From Streptomyces sp. NBC_01428 (GTDB taxonomy: Bacteria > Actinomycetota > Actinomycetes > Streptomycetales > Streptomycetaceae), in assembly GCF_036231965.1 (NCBI RefSeq), contig NZ_CP109499.1, positions 5,022,001-5,086,000 of the forward strand: a stretch of 64,000 bases of DNA, in the 5' to 3' direction. Positions within the stretch are counted from its first letter, which is position 1. Every line of letters begins with the position of its first letter. Below are positions 49,650-57,667 of the stretch, piece by piece. The position numbers and the translations under genes are program-made. The notes below the pieces were generated by a model. It did not search any database. It was not told the origin of the DNA and was given only the letters and a program-made list of their open reading frames with translations.

Positions 49650-50978
49650 TCAGGCCCGGCGGGCGGTCGAGACGGTGGAGGTCTTCCTGACCGGCGGTGT
49701 GCCGGCCGGCCTCGTGGGGGTGCCGGCGTCTCTGGACGTGGAGGCCGGTGACACGGAGGCGATCGAGTCGCGCAGGGCCGCGTGTCCCTCGCTGCCGAGC
49801 AGGGACTGCTGCCCGTTCGCCGCGGGGAGCGTGGAGGGGAGCAGGGGGGACACCGGCGACAGGGGATTCGGGGGAGCGAAGGACAGGGTGGTGCCGTCCC
49901 CCGACAGCCGGCTGTTCTCGGACGCGAGGAAGGCGTTCCCGTCGCTCATGGGCTCGCGGGCCGGGTGGGTGAAGTCGGCCTGGTTCCACGCCTGGTGGGC
50001 CTGTTCCGCCTCCTGGGCCGGGGTAGGGGTCGGGCCCGGGGGGTTGCCCGTGATCCTTTCCAGCCTCGCCTCCTCGGCCGCCCGGAATCCGACGGCGTCG
50101 CTCGCCTGGTCCTGGCCAGGGTTGCGGGAGTTGTCGGTGCTCCAGGCGTACTGCGCCCGCTGGGCCTCCTGGAAGGCGTTCCCGTCGCTCATCTCGCTCT
50201 CGCCGGGATACCCGAAGCTGCTCCTGGCCGACGTCGTGGCGGAGTCCTCCGGAGCGGGGGCCGGGCGTTCCCAGCGGGCGCGCAGCCGGTCGAACTGCAC
50301 CTGGTCCTGGGCCATGATGGCGGTCCCGGCGCCGGTCATGGCCTCCGAGGCCGTCACCGTGGGAGGGGAGTCGACCCCCGGCCTGCCCTGCTCTCGCGTC
50401 GGCGCATCGACCCCGGGGGGAGCGTCGCGGCGGAGTTCCCGCAGATACGCGTTGTTGGCGTACATCGCGACACTCGGCATGCCGGCGGGCGCCTTGTCGT
50501 AGGCCTTCTTCCACTTCTTCTCGGTCCGGACCAGATGCAGGACCGCGTCCTCGAAGGCCTCGCGCGCGGAGGGCGGAAGCTGGTCGATCGTCCCTTCGAA
50601 GGCCGCCCTCGACGAGAGCATCGACCCTGCGGAGAGCGGCTGTTGCGGCGGCCCGCTCCGCATCGCCTGCGCCGCGTGCGGCTCGGCCTGTCCGACTCCG
50701 CCGGTGTCCCCTCCGCCACCCCCGCCGGGGGCTCCTCCGGCGGACGGCGACCGGCCTCTGAGACGGTCGATGAAGCGGGCGAGTTCGTCCGCGAGCTGGT
50801 CCCAGGCGCTCTGCCCCTTCCCCGAACGGGCCTCGCTGCCGGGCCGGGCGCCCCGCACGGCGTACTCGGTCGTGAGGAGACTGCGTGCCAGGGCGACCTC
50901 GGGCGGGTCGGGCTGCTTGGGCGGTGTCTTCCTGGTCAGCCGCTTCCTGGCCGAGGAAGCCGCGCTGTCGTTCGCCAC
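49650..50978 (-). CDS. Hypothetical protein with MSDGNAF repeats
   Basis: 442 residues, no signal peptide or membrane helix. A basic N-terminus leads to helix WDQLADELARFIDRLRGR (~60-77), a Gly-rich linker, a helical segment SREAFEDAVLHLVRTEKKWKKAYDKAP (~137-165) and a long disordered C-terminal half. Two copies of MSDGNAF followed by a Glu/Ala helix (~262 and ~345) are separated by ~83 residues, and AQRAQYAW / AEQAHQAWNQ repeat alongside. No family recognised. It is under ECF-like motif copy 4 and could be a secretion-system substrate or structural protein, by context only. Confidence 0.65.
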   Translation of the reverse strand: MANDSAASSARKRLTRKTPPKQPDPPEVALARSLLTTEYAVRGARPGSEARSGKGQSAWDQLADELARFIDRLRGRSPSAGGAPGGGGGGDTGGVGQAEPHAAQAMRSGPPQQPLSAGSMLSSRAAFEGTIDQLPPSAREAFEDAVLHLVRTEKKWKKAYDKAPAGMPSVAMYANNAYLRELRRDAPPGVDAPTREQGRPGVDSPPTVTASEAMTGAGTAIMAQDQVQFDRLRARWERPAPAPEDSATTSARSSFGYPGESEMSDGNAFQEAQRAQYAWSTDNSRNPGQDQASDAVGFRAAEEARLERITGNPPGPTPTPAQEAEQAHQAWNQADFTHPAREPMSDGNAFLASENSRLSGDGTTLSFAPPNPLSPVSPLLPSTLPAANGQQSLLGSEGHAALRDSIASVSPASTSRDAGTPTRPAGTPPVRKTSTVSTARRA

Positions 50979-51016
50979 GGTTGCCCCTCAATCAGGTCGG
51001 AGGTGCTGTCGGGGGC

Positions 51017-51045
51017 CACAACGGGCCCCCGGCGCCCACGGTTCA
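51017..51045 (-). promoter_or_regulatory. ECF-like promoter motif copy 4
   Basis: On the minus strand TGAACC-N16-CGTTGTG, ~39 nt before the start of the gene at 50978. Confidence 0.75.
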
Positions 51046-51064
51046 GATCCCGGCGGCGGGCGGG

Positions 51065-51283
51065 TCAGGAGGCGACCGTGGCCGGGACCGACGGGATCGC
51101 CAAGGTGAATCCCACGGGCAGGGGCAGCAGGCCGGGCGGGAGCGGGGCCACGGGGTACCACGGAGCACCGTGGACCGGGCGGGCCGGGACCTGACGTTCG
51201 TAGAAGCAGTTCACGCCGGCCGCGGGCCGACGGCGCTCCAGCAGGCCTTGCGACGCGAACCGCCTGGCGTGGGAAGCGGGCAT
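51065..51283 (-). CDS. Small 72-residue hypothetical protein
   Basis: A basic N-terminus (MPASHARRFASQGLLERRRP) followed by a Pro/Val-rich hydrophobic half (APWYPVAPLPPGLLPLPVG). No family recognised. GAGGAGG 6 nt before the ATG at 51283 and an ECF-like promoter motif ~62 nt upstream argue that it is a real gene despite its size. Confidence 0.6.
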   Translation of the reverse strand: MPASHARRFASQGLLERRRPAAGVNCFYERQVPARPVHGAPWYPVAPLPPGLLPLPVGFTLAIPSVPATVAS

Positions 51284-51344
51284 GTGCGTACCTCCTCGAC
51301 CTGTGGGTGTTCCGCCGGCCTGATGGCGCCGCCGGCTCAAGAAG

Positions 51345-51374
51345 CACAACGGATCCCGTACTCCGCCCGGTTCA
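51345..51374 (-). promoter_or_regulatory. ECF-like promoter motif copy 5
   Basis: On the minus strand TGAACC-N17-CGTTGTG, upstream of the small gene starting at 51283. Confidence 0.75.
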
Positions 51375-51440
51375 GCATCCGGTACGACGGCACACGGCCG
51401 CGCCTGGCGAGCGCGACCGTGTGGGACGGGCCGGTGGCGG

Positions 51441-52337
51441 TCAGCCGCTGCCTCGGGCGTTGGACTGGACGACCTTCTTCTTGCCTTCCCGGACCTGGCG
51501 CCGGTGGGCTTCCTGGCTGCCCTCGGGCTGGCCGCGGCGCGCGTTCGCGGGCGGGTTGAAGGTTCCGGCCGACGCGTTGGTCGGGTTCTGCGTCTGGAAG
51601 GAGGAGGTGGAGGACGGGGGCTGCGTCGGAGGGTTGTATCCGGGCGGGAACTGCCCCGGCTGGTTTCCGAGCTGCGGGTTGTTGTGCAAGCCGTACATCT
51701 GGTTCTCGGCGTCGCCCGGCGCCAGGTCGCCCTGGTTGGTGTGGGCGTGGTGCGTGAGGTCGGTGGCGGTCGCCGCGCCGGCCACCCACGATCCCGCACC
51801 GCCGATCATCTTGGTGGTCGAGGACTCCTGGTCGCCGACGGCCCCGTACGTGTTGAGTCCCGTGGACACCAGCCGGCCGATGCTCGCGCCCACCTGGACG
51901 CCGTCGACGACACCGCCCGCGCGATGCTGCTGGAACTGGCCGTAGAGCTCCTGGCCGGCCACCGCGCCCTGAGCGGCGATTCCCACTCCGTTGACGATCG
52001 TGCCGGCCCTACCGGGGATGAACGTCGAAGCACCCTGGATGAGAGTGGGAGCGACGTCGACCAAGGCCTTGGCGAGCTTCGCCTTGTTCGACTTCATCCA
52101 CTCCCATGCCTTGTTGCTGCTGCTCCAGCGGGCCGCCGCCTGCTGCTGTGTGTCGACCGCGTAGAACTGCCGTGCGCCTTGGTCGTACATGCCTGTCGCG
52201 CCCGCGAAGAGTTCCGGTGCGCTCTCCGGGACGGCCGACCTCGACCGTTCGACGGCTCCGCTGCTGCGTACCCTGACGGAGTGGTACGAACTGGCGTTGG
52301 AGTGGTCGCTGTCGCTCGAATTGCCTGAGCCTGGCAT
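51441..52337 (-). CDS. Hypothetical protein with Gly/Ala-rich central region
   Basis: 298 residues. A Ser-rich N-terminus (~1-40) leads to an aromatic-helical stretch (YAVDTQQQAAARWSSSNKAWEWMKSNKAKLAKALVDVAP, ~58-97), then a Gly/Ala/Val-rich, moderately hydrophobic region (~100-200: LIQGASTFIPGRAGTIVNGVGIAAQGAVAGQELYG, SIGRLVSTGLNTYGAVG, GGAGSWVAGAATATDL) and a disordered Asn/Pro/Gln tail. The middle could insert in membranes or form a compact helical bundle. No signal peptide. No family recognised; ECF-like motif copy 6 lies upstream. Confidence 0.65.
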   Translation of the reverse strand: MPGSGNSSDSDHSNASSYHSVRVRSSGAVERSRSAVPESAPELFAGATGMYDQGARQFYAVDTQQQAAARWSSSNKAWEWMKSNKAKLAKALVDVAPTLIQGASTFIPGRAGTIVNGVGIAAQGAVAGQELYGQFQQHRAGGVVDGVQVGASIGRLVSTGLNTYGAVGDQESSTTKMIGGAGSWVAGAATATDLTHHAHTNQGDLAPGDAENQMYGLHNNPQLGNQPGQFPPGYNPPTQPPSSTSSFQTQNPTNASAGTFNPPANARRGQPEGSQEAHRRQVREGKKKVVQSNARGSG

Positions 52338-52434
52338 TTTCACCCTTCTTTCTGGGGTGGGTCCTTGCTCCGTACGGAGCCTGTGGCGGCGTCCCGTTCG
52401 ACGCGCCGACCGGGTACGTACTCCGCTCGACAGA

Positions 52435-52464
52435 CACAACGCGGGTGCGGGGGAGCGCGGTTCA
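52435..52464 (-). promoter_or_regulatory. ECF-like promoter motif copy 6
   Basis: On the minus strand TGAACC-N17-CGTTGTG, ~98 nt before the start of the gene at 52337. Confidence 0.75.
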
Positions 52465-52534
52465 GCGCACTCCGCCACAAGTCCGAGGACCCGACCGCGC
52501 CTGACGCGGCAGGGGGCGGGGCTCGGGAGGTCCG

Positions 52535-53029
52535 TCAGACCGGCGGGGGAGGCGGGCCGGGCGGGGGAGGCGCCGACTGCGGCTGCCGGGGCGGCGGGGC
52601 GAACGGGTCCATGGCGGCCACCGTGGGTGTCTCCTTCGGGCGGTGCATGCCGGGCTTGCAGCCGGCGAACGGGCCTTGCGGGTTCCGCAGGGTGTCCATG
52701 ACCGACGACAGGTAGTCGCGGTGCCAACTGGCGGGACCGGTCATCGTGGAACCCGGCCCCGTCAGGTCGCCCCAGGCCAGCCACAGGCCGTGGAGCTGGG
52801 CGACCGCCTCAGGGTGCTCCCACCAACGGGGACACCAAGGGGACCCCGAGGTCACCTCCCTGCCGTAGACAGGCAGCAGGACGTGGTGCACCCACAGGGT
52901 GAGCTGGCGCAGGGTGCTCGCGTAGGCGGGGCCCTCCATGTAGAGGATGAACAGCGGTGCCGACGCGGGTTTCTCCGCGGCGGCGGGCGCCTCCGGCGCA
53001 GTGGGCTCCTCCGTTGGCAAGGTCGACAT
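52535..53029 (-). CDS. DUF4913 family protein
   Basis: 164 residues with the DUF4913 core LFILYMEGPAYASTLRQLTLWVHHVLLPVYGREVTSGSPWCPRWWEHPEAVAQLHGLWLAWGDLTG...WHRDYLSSVMDTL (~26-115), then a Pro-rich tail (PPPPGPPPPPV). DUF4913 proteins are common in actinobacterial conjugation-like gene clusters; function unknown. The ribosome-binding site AGGAGG abuts the ATG closely. Preceded by ECF-like motif copy 7. Its presence beside VirB4/TraG-type genes supports one functional neighbourhood. Confidence 0.85.
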   Translation of the reverse strand: MSTLPTEEPTAPEAPAAAEKPASAPLFILYMEGPAYASTLRQLTLWVHHVLLPVYGREVTSGSPWCPRWWEHPEAVAQLHGLWLAWGDLTGPGSTMTGPASWHRDYLSSVMDTLRNPQGPFAGCKPGMHRPKETPTVAAMDPFAPPPRQPQSAPPPPGPPPPPV

Positions 53030-53094
53030 GGCCCTCCTGGTGACTCTCGGCGGCTCGGATGTGGCCCGGAGTGGTTCGGCACCCGGACGTGGAG

Positions 53095-53123
53095 CACAAC
53101 GGGCACCGTCCCCGCCGGGTTCA
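53095..53123 (-). promoter_or_regulatory. ECF-like promoter motif copy 7
   Basis: On the minus strand TGAACC-N16-CGTTGTG, ~66 nt before the DUF4913 start. The TGAACC overlaps the stop codon of the NlpC/P60 gene. Confidence 0.75.
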
Positions 53124-54167
53124 CGCGTCCGGCCGGACCACCCCGAGGATCTCCATCGACGCCGCCGGGGAGACGTACACCCAGCGGCCGGGGCGCGGGG
53201 CCTGGATGATCTTGCCGTCGCCTATGTAGAGGGCGACGTGGCTGGCGTCGGCGAAGTAGATGATGAGGTCGCCGGGGCGCATGTCCTCGACGGCGACGTG
53301 CTTCAGGCGGCGCCACTGCTCCTCCGAGGTGCGGGGGATGACGTGGCCGGCCGCGAGCCAGGCCTGCGAGGTGAGGCCCGAGCAGTCGAAGGAGTCGGGG
53401 CCCTCGGCGCCCCACACGTAGGGCTTGCCGAGCTGGCGGGTGGCGAACGCGATGGCCTTCCGGCCGGCGGGGGTCGCGTCGGTGCCGACCTTGTCGAGGA
53501 CGCCCGTCCCCACCCACTTCGCCTGGGCTTCGTCCGCGTCCTTCTTGTCCAGCGCGGCGAGCCGCTCGACCTCCTTCTTCTCCAGCGTCGACTCGATCTT
53601 CTTCGCGTCGTCGATGTGCTTCTCGACCGACCGTCGCTCGGTGTCCTTGGCGCGGCGGTTCGCCCGCAGGCTCTTCAGGGTGGCGGTGGCCTTGTCGGTC
53701 CGGGTTCCCAGGTCCTTGCGGGTGGCGGTCAGCGCGGTCAGCACCCCCTGCGTCGCCTGTTGCGCCTGGCGGGCCAACGACGCGTTGTCCAGGGCGTGTT
53801 CGGGGTTCTCCGCGAGGGCGAACTGCATCTCGGCGGGGAGGCTGTCGCCCCGGTACTGGGCGCGGGCCGCCGCGCCCGCCAGCCGGGTGAGCCGGCCCAG
53901 CTTCGTCTCGGCCGTCTCGATCTGGCCTCGGAGCGTGTGGACGCGCTTCTCCTGCTCGGTCACCTTCTCGTCGGCGGCGTTGTACTTGTCGGTGGCCACC
54001 TCCGCGTCGTGATAGAGCCGTTCGAGTTCGGCGCGCACCTCGGTGAGGGTGCCGGGCACAGGCGCGGGCTCGGCCCGGGCCGACTGCTGGGCCGTCGCCG
54101 TCAGCGCGAGGGCCAGAGCCAGGGTCGCGGCCGTCCGGTGGCCGGGTGCGCGCGGGGTCCGTCTCAT
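53121..54167 (-). CDS. Secreted NlpC/P60 peptidoglycan hydrolase (second copy)
   Basis: 348 residues, same design as the protein at 4861-5970: signal peptide (TAATLALALALTATAQQSARA), coiled coil (~35-225) and NlpC/P60 domain (~235-348) with catalytic Cys in SFDCSGLTSQAW, His in DASHVALYIGDG and a C-terminal GVVRPDA. The third catalytic position reads KIIQAPRPG, with Gln where the paralogue has His. Peptidoglycan remodelling is a typical need of trans-envelope secretion machines. It is divergent from the gene at 54326, with back-to-back ECF-like motifs (copies 8 and 9) in the spacer. Confidence 0.88.
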   Translation of the reverse strand: MRRTPRAPGHRTAATLALALALTATAQQSARAEPAPVPGTLTEVRAELERLYHDAEVATDKYNAADEKVTEQEKRVHTLRGQIETAETKLGRLTRLAGAAARAQYRGDSLPAEMQFALAENPEHALDNASLARQAQQATQGVLTALTATRKDLGTRTDKATATLKSLRANRRAKDTERRSVEKHIDDAKKIESTLEKKEVERLAALDKKDADEAQAKWVGTGVLDKVGTDATPAGRKAIAFATRQLGKPYVWGAEGPDSFDCSGLTSQAWLAAGHVIPRTSEEQWRRLKHVAVEDMRPGDLIIYFADASHVALYIGDGKIIQAPRPGRWVYVSPAASMEILGVVRPDA

Positions 54168-54222
54168 CTGGGCCGAAGCTCCTTTCGTAGCCGCCGTATG
54201 GGAGAGAGCCGGGGGTCGTCCC

Positions 54223-54252
54223 CACAACGGGGCGACGGCGGGCGGTGGTTCA
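54223..54252 (-). promoter_or_regulatory. ECF-like promoter motif copy 8
   Basis: On the minus strand TGAACC-N17-CGTTGTG, ~56 nt before the NlpC/P60 start at 54167. Confidence 0.78.
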
Positions 54253-54263
54253 AAGCGACGGTG

Positions 54264-54293
54264 TGAACCGGTCGGACACCACCGGACGTTGTG
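54264..54293 (+). promoter_or_regulatory. ECF-like promoter motif copy 9 (plus strand)
   Basis: TGAACC-N17-CGTTGTG on the plus strand, 33 nt before the ATG at 54326. It is back-to-back with copy 8 in a divergent spacer, which confirms that motif orientation follows the gene direction. Confidence 0.78.
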
Positions 54294-54325
54294 CCTCGAA
54301 GGCGGTCGTGGACGAAGGGAGTGGA

Positions 54326-54718
54326 ATGGTCGCGGAGTTGGTGCCGCTGGCGCTGTGCACGGGGTTCGGCCTCGGGTTCCTGACGCTGGCGGCACGGTCG
54401 GTGCTGGGAGCCGTACGGCTGTGGCTGCGCGGTCTGCGGGTGATGGGCCAGGTCACGCCCCGCAAGGTCGCCGACCGGAGGCCCGGCGGGCTCGTGGTGT
54501 TCTCCGACCACCTGGGACGCGGTCTCGTCTTCGATCCGGGGTGGCGCGGGCCGTTGTGCGGGCTGCCGCCGGTCGGCGGCAGCGTGCCCGTGGTCTACGC
54601 GCAGAACCGGCCCGCCGCGGCCCGGCTGTGGACGCTGCGCTACCTGCTGGCGCCATCGTTCGGCTGGTTCCTGTCCTCGACCCTGGCCTTCGGTACCGGG
54701 GTCATGGTCTCGTCGTGA
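54326..54718 (+). CDS. DUF3592-like membrane protein
   Basis: 130 residues. An N-terminal helix (LVPLALCTGFGLGFLTLAARSVLG), a soluble beta part (RVMGQVTPRKVADRRPGGLVVFSDHLGRGLVFDPG, GSVPVVYAQNRPAAARLWTLRYL) and a C-terminal helix (FGWFLSSTLAFGTGVMV). This membrane / beta-domain / membrane layout resembles DUF3592 proteins. AAGGGAG precedes the ATG. It overlaps the DUF418 gene by 4 nt (GTGA), so the two are co-translated and both fall under motif copy 9. Confidence 0.7.
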   Translation: MVAELVPLALCTGFGLGFLTLAARSVLGAVRLWLRGLRVMGQVTPRKVADRRPGGLVVFSDHLGRGLVFDPGWRGPLCGLPPVGGSVPVVYAQNRPAAARLWTLRYLLAPSFGWFLSSTLAFGTGVMVSS

Positions 54719-55947
54719 GCGGGGACGCGGCCGGGGCGGCCGGTGCCGGCGCGCGGGGCGGCCGGGTCGTCGAGGTCGATGTGCTCCGCGGGTTCGCCCT
54801 GTTCGGCATCCTGCTCGTCAACGCCCAGCTGATGGCGGACCCGTACACGGCGTTCGGCGGCGGGCCCGGCGCCTCGGCCCTGGACCGGGCGGCCGCCTGG
54901 GGCGTGACCGCGACCACCACCGCCTACCAGCTCTTCTCCTTCCTCCTCGGCTACAGCTTCGTCCTCGACCGCCACGCGGCCGGCCCGTCGGACACCGGCT
55001 CCGCACCACGTCATCTGCGGCGCACCGCAGGGCTGTTCGGACTCGGACTCGCACACGCCGTGCTGCTCTACCCCGGCGACATCCTGATGACGTACGCCGC
55101 TCTCGGCCTCGTCCTGTACGCGCTGCGCGACCTCACCCCCCGGGCCGCCGTACGGGTCGCGGTCTGTCTGGTGGCGGGCCTGGCCGTGCTGCTCCTCGCC
55201 TACGGGCTGCTGACCGTCGCGCTGACCGGACCGGTCACGCCCGCCCAGTACGCGCCGCGGGTCGCGGACACCGTGGCCGCCTACCGCGGCGGGTTCGGGT
55301 CGGTGATCGGGGCCCATCTGAGGGAGCTGCCGTCGGCGCTCGGCGCCAACCTGATGTACACCCCCGACATGCTGGCCGCGTTCCTCGCGGGCCTCGCGGC
55401 GGCCAAGGCCGGACTCGTGGAGCGACGTGGCCGGGACCGGGCGTGGCTGCGGCGGACCGCCCTGCGGTGGCTGCCCGTCGGCCTGGCGGGCGGCGCGGTC
55501 ACCGCCGTCTGCGCGGACGGCCCGCTCGACAGCCGCTGGTTCCTGGTCGGGCACGCGGTGTCCCTGCTGACCGCGCCCGCCCTCACGGCGTCGTACGCGT
55601 GCGGGGTGCTGCTGCTGGCCGACGCCGTGCGCCCGGCGGCGGACGTGCTCGCCGCCGCCGGGCGCATGGCGCTCAGCCACTACCTCACCCAGTCGCTCGT
55701 CCTCGCCTGCGTGTTCACCGGCTACGGCTTCGGGCTGTACGACCGCGTCGGCACCGCCGCCGTCCTCGCGGGCTGCGTGCTGCTCTACGGCCTCCAGCTC
55801 GCCTACGGGTACCGGCTGATGGGCCGGTACCGGTACGGGCCCGCCGAGCTGGTGCTCAGGACGGTCACGCTGGCGCGGCGTCCCGGCCGGGCTCCGGCTT
55901 GTGCAGGGTCACGCCGGGCAGCAGACGGCTCGCCGCGCGTTCGGTGA
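54715..55947 (+). CDS. DUF418 family membrane protein
   Basis: 410 residues with about 8-10 membrane helices. The N-terminal RVVEVDVLRGFALFGILLVN is the typical start of DUF418/acyltransferase-3-like proteins, and the C-terminal third has the DUF418 pattern GRMALSHYLTQSLVLACVFTGYGFGLYD...YGPAELVLRTVTL. Function unknown; relatives are proposed transporters or acyltransferases. The start GTG 54715 overlaps the upstream stop. Its last 28 codons run antisense through the end of the TraG-like gene (83-nt convergent overlap), so the tail beyond VTLARRPG may be recent. Confidence 0.82.
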   Translation: MSGDAAGAAGAGARGGRVVEVDVLRGFALFGILLVNAQLMADPYTAFGGGPGASALDRAAAWGVTATTTAYQLFSFLLGYSFVLDRHAAGPSDTGSAPRHLRRTAGLFGLGLAHAVLLYPGDILMTYAALGLVLYALRDLTPRAAVRVAVCLVAGLAVLLLAYGLLTVALTGPVTPAQYAPRVADTVAAYRGGFGSVIGAHLRELPSALGANLMYTPDMLAAFLAGLAAAKAGLVERRGRDRAWLRRTALRWLPVGLAGGAVTAVCADGPLDSRWFLVGHAVSLLTAPALTASYACGVLLLADAVRPAADVLAAAGRMALSHYLTQSLVLACVFTGYGFGLYDRVGTAAVLAGCVLLYGLQLAYGYRLMGRYRYGPAELVLRTVTLARRPGRAPACAGSRRAADGSPRVR

Positions 55948-57667
55948 TCGCCGCCGTCTCCGCCTTCGCCGCGGCGGAGATGGCACCGGCGCCGGGCTCC
56001 TTGTACCAGGGGCGGAGCCGGATCAGCGCCGGCCTGACCCCGGTGGCGAGGAGCAGTGCCGTGCCCTTCGGCAGGGCGCGGATCCGGTCCGGCGGCAGGA
56101 CGGCCTCCTGGCGGTAGGAGTACGACCGTGACGTGCCGTCCTTGCTCCGCGAGATGCTCGGCGTCTTCACGTCGTGCTGGCCGACCAGGGTGGAGATCTT
56201 CTGGACGAAGTCGGCGTCGTCGAGGCCGGCGCCGAGCAGTTTGATGGTCGCCGCGCTCCACAGGGCGTCCATGCCGACCTCGCCCCACACGCGGGCGCCC
56301 TGCCGGTAACTCTGGAGCAGCGTAACGACGTTGATGCCCCGGGAGCCGAAGTGCGAGTACAGGTCGGGCAGATCGGAGATGCGGCACACGTTCGCCGCCT
56401 CGTCGAGGACGGCGGTCAGCGGCGGGTCGAGGCGGCCCCCCATGCGCTCGGCGGCCACGACGCCCGCCCGCATCGTCGCGTCCGCGAGCCCCGCGATGAC
56501 GCCGGCGGCCGAACCGCCGCCGTCCTTCGACAGCAGGTAGAGCGTGTCGTGGCCGAGGACGTGCCGGTCGGGCCGGAACTCCGGGAGGTCGGGGTCCGGG
56601 GTGACCCAGGCGAGGATCTCCGGGTCGAGGAGGCAGGACACGGTCTGCCGCGCCGTCTCGTAGATGCCGTCCCGGGTCTCCACCGCGCCCCGCACCGTTC
56701 CCTGCAACTGCTCGGCCATCGCGACGAGTCCGACCTCGCGCAGCAGGTCGATCGGGGTGCGGTCGGCGGGGTCGGCGAGCCAGGCGAGGAGCTCGGTCAG
56801 CGGGGCCCGGCCGCGCGCGGCGGCGAGGAACAGCGCGGTCAGGGTGTTCTGGGCGGCCGAGATCCAGAAGTCCTTCTTCGCCGTGTCGTCGTTGACGGAG
56901 GCGACGAAGTGCCCGGCCATCCGGCGGGCGCCCTCGATGGTGTGGCACTCGCCGAGGATGTTCCACCACAGGGCGCGCGGGGTGTGCGCGATGCCCTGCG
57001 GGTCGAACGTCCAGACCGTCCCCGCCTTCGCGCGCTCGGCGCGGGTCACGGCGTACACGTCGGCCTTGTTGGAGGTGAGCAGCACCGCGCCCTGGGCGCG
57101 CAGCACCCGGGGCACCGCGATCCCGGTGGACTTGCCGGCGCGGGGCGCCATGAGGTCGAGCTCGACGTCCTCGTAACTGCTGCGCAGCTCGGGGCCCTTG
57201 GGTTCCAGGTCGCCGAGGAGGTTGCCCGTCTCGTCCGGGTGCACCTGGTCGCGGCCCTTGAGCCCGGGGCGCAGCTCGCGGGCGCGGGACTCGATGCCCT
57301 TGGGGCACATGGCGGCGAGTTCACGCCGTCCGGCCAGGCCCTTGGGCCGTGCCGACCGGTCCATGAGGAGGCGGACGACCAGGGCGAGGGGGACCGCGAT
57401 GAGGACCAGCAGGCCCAGCATGCCCGCGTAGACGGCGGCGGGCGGCGCGGCCGGCCACAGGGCGCCGGGTCCGTCGGAGACCAGGTGGGAGATGGTGGAC
57501 AGCGCGAACGGCGGGGCGTCCCAGCCGTTGCCGGACAGGCCGGCGCCGAGGGTGCCGCCGGACCAGGCGACGGTGAACATCACCATGCCGGTGCCGGCGA
57601 CCGCGACGATCGCCCACGGAAGCAGGTCGTGCAGGTCGCCGCCGCCTCCGCCGCGGGGAGCGCTCAC
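55865..57667 (-). CDS. TraG/VirD4-like coupling ATPase
   Basis: 600 residues. Two N-terminal membrane helices (LLPWAIVAVAGTGMVMFTVAWSG, ~13-35; AVYAGMLGLLVLIAVPLALVVRLLM, ~68-92), then a P-loop ATPase with Walker A LMAPRAGKSTGI (~173-184), VWTFDPQG, and a TraM/TraD-recognition region with LTAVLDEAANVCRI (Walker B) and LLQSYRQGARVWG. VirD4-type proteins bring DNA or protein substrates to type IV secretion channels. Last gene of the leftward operon; GTG 57667 overlaps the VirB4-like stop by 4 nt. Confidence 0.88.
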   Translation of the reverse strand: MSAPRGGGGGDLHDLLPWAIVAVAGTGMVMFTVAWSGGTLGAGLSGNGWDAPPFALSTISHLVSDGPGALWPAAPPAAVYAGMLGLLVLIAVPLALVVRLLMDRSARPKGLAGRRELAAMCPKGIESRARELRPGLKGRDQVHPDETGNLLGDLEPKGPELRSSYEDVELDLMAPRAGKSTGIAVPRVLRAQGAVLLTSNKADVYAVTRAERAKAGTVWTFDPQGIAHTPRALWWNILGECHTIEGARRMAGHFVASVNDDTAKKDFWISAAQNTLTALFLAAARGRAPLTELLAWLADPADRTPIDLLREVGLVAMAEQLQGTVRGAVETRDGIYETARQTVSCLLDPEILAWVTPDPDLPEFRPDRHVLGHDTLYLLSKDGGGSAAGVIAGLADATMRAGVVAAERMGGRLDPPLTAVLDEAANVCRISDLPDLYSHFGSRGINVVTLLQSYRQGARVWGEVGMDALWSAATIKLLGAGLDDADFVQKISTLVGQHDVKTPSISRSKDGTSRSYSYRQEAVLPPDRIRALPKGTALLLATGVRPALIRLRPWYKEPGAGAISAAAKAETAAITERAASRLLPGVTLHKPEPGRDAAPA

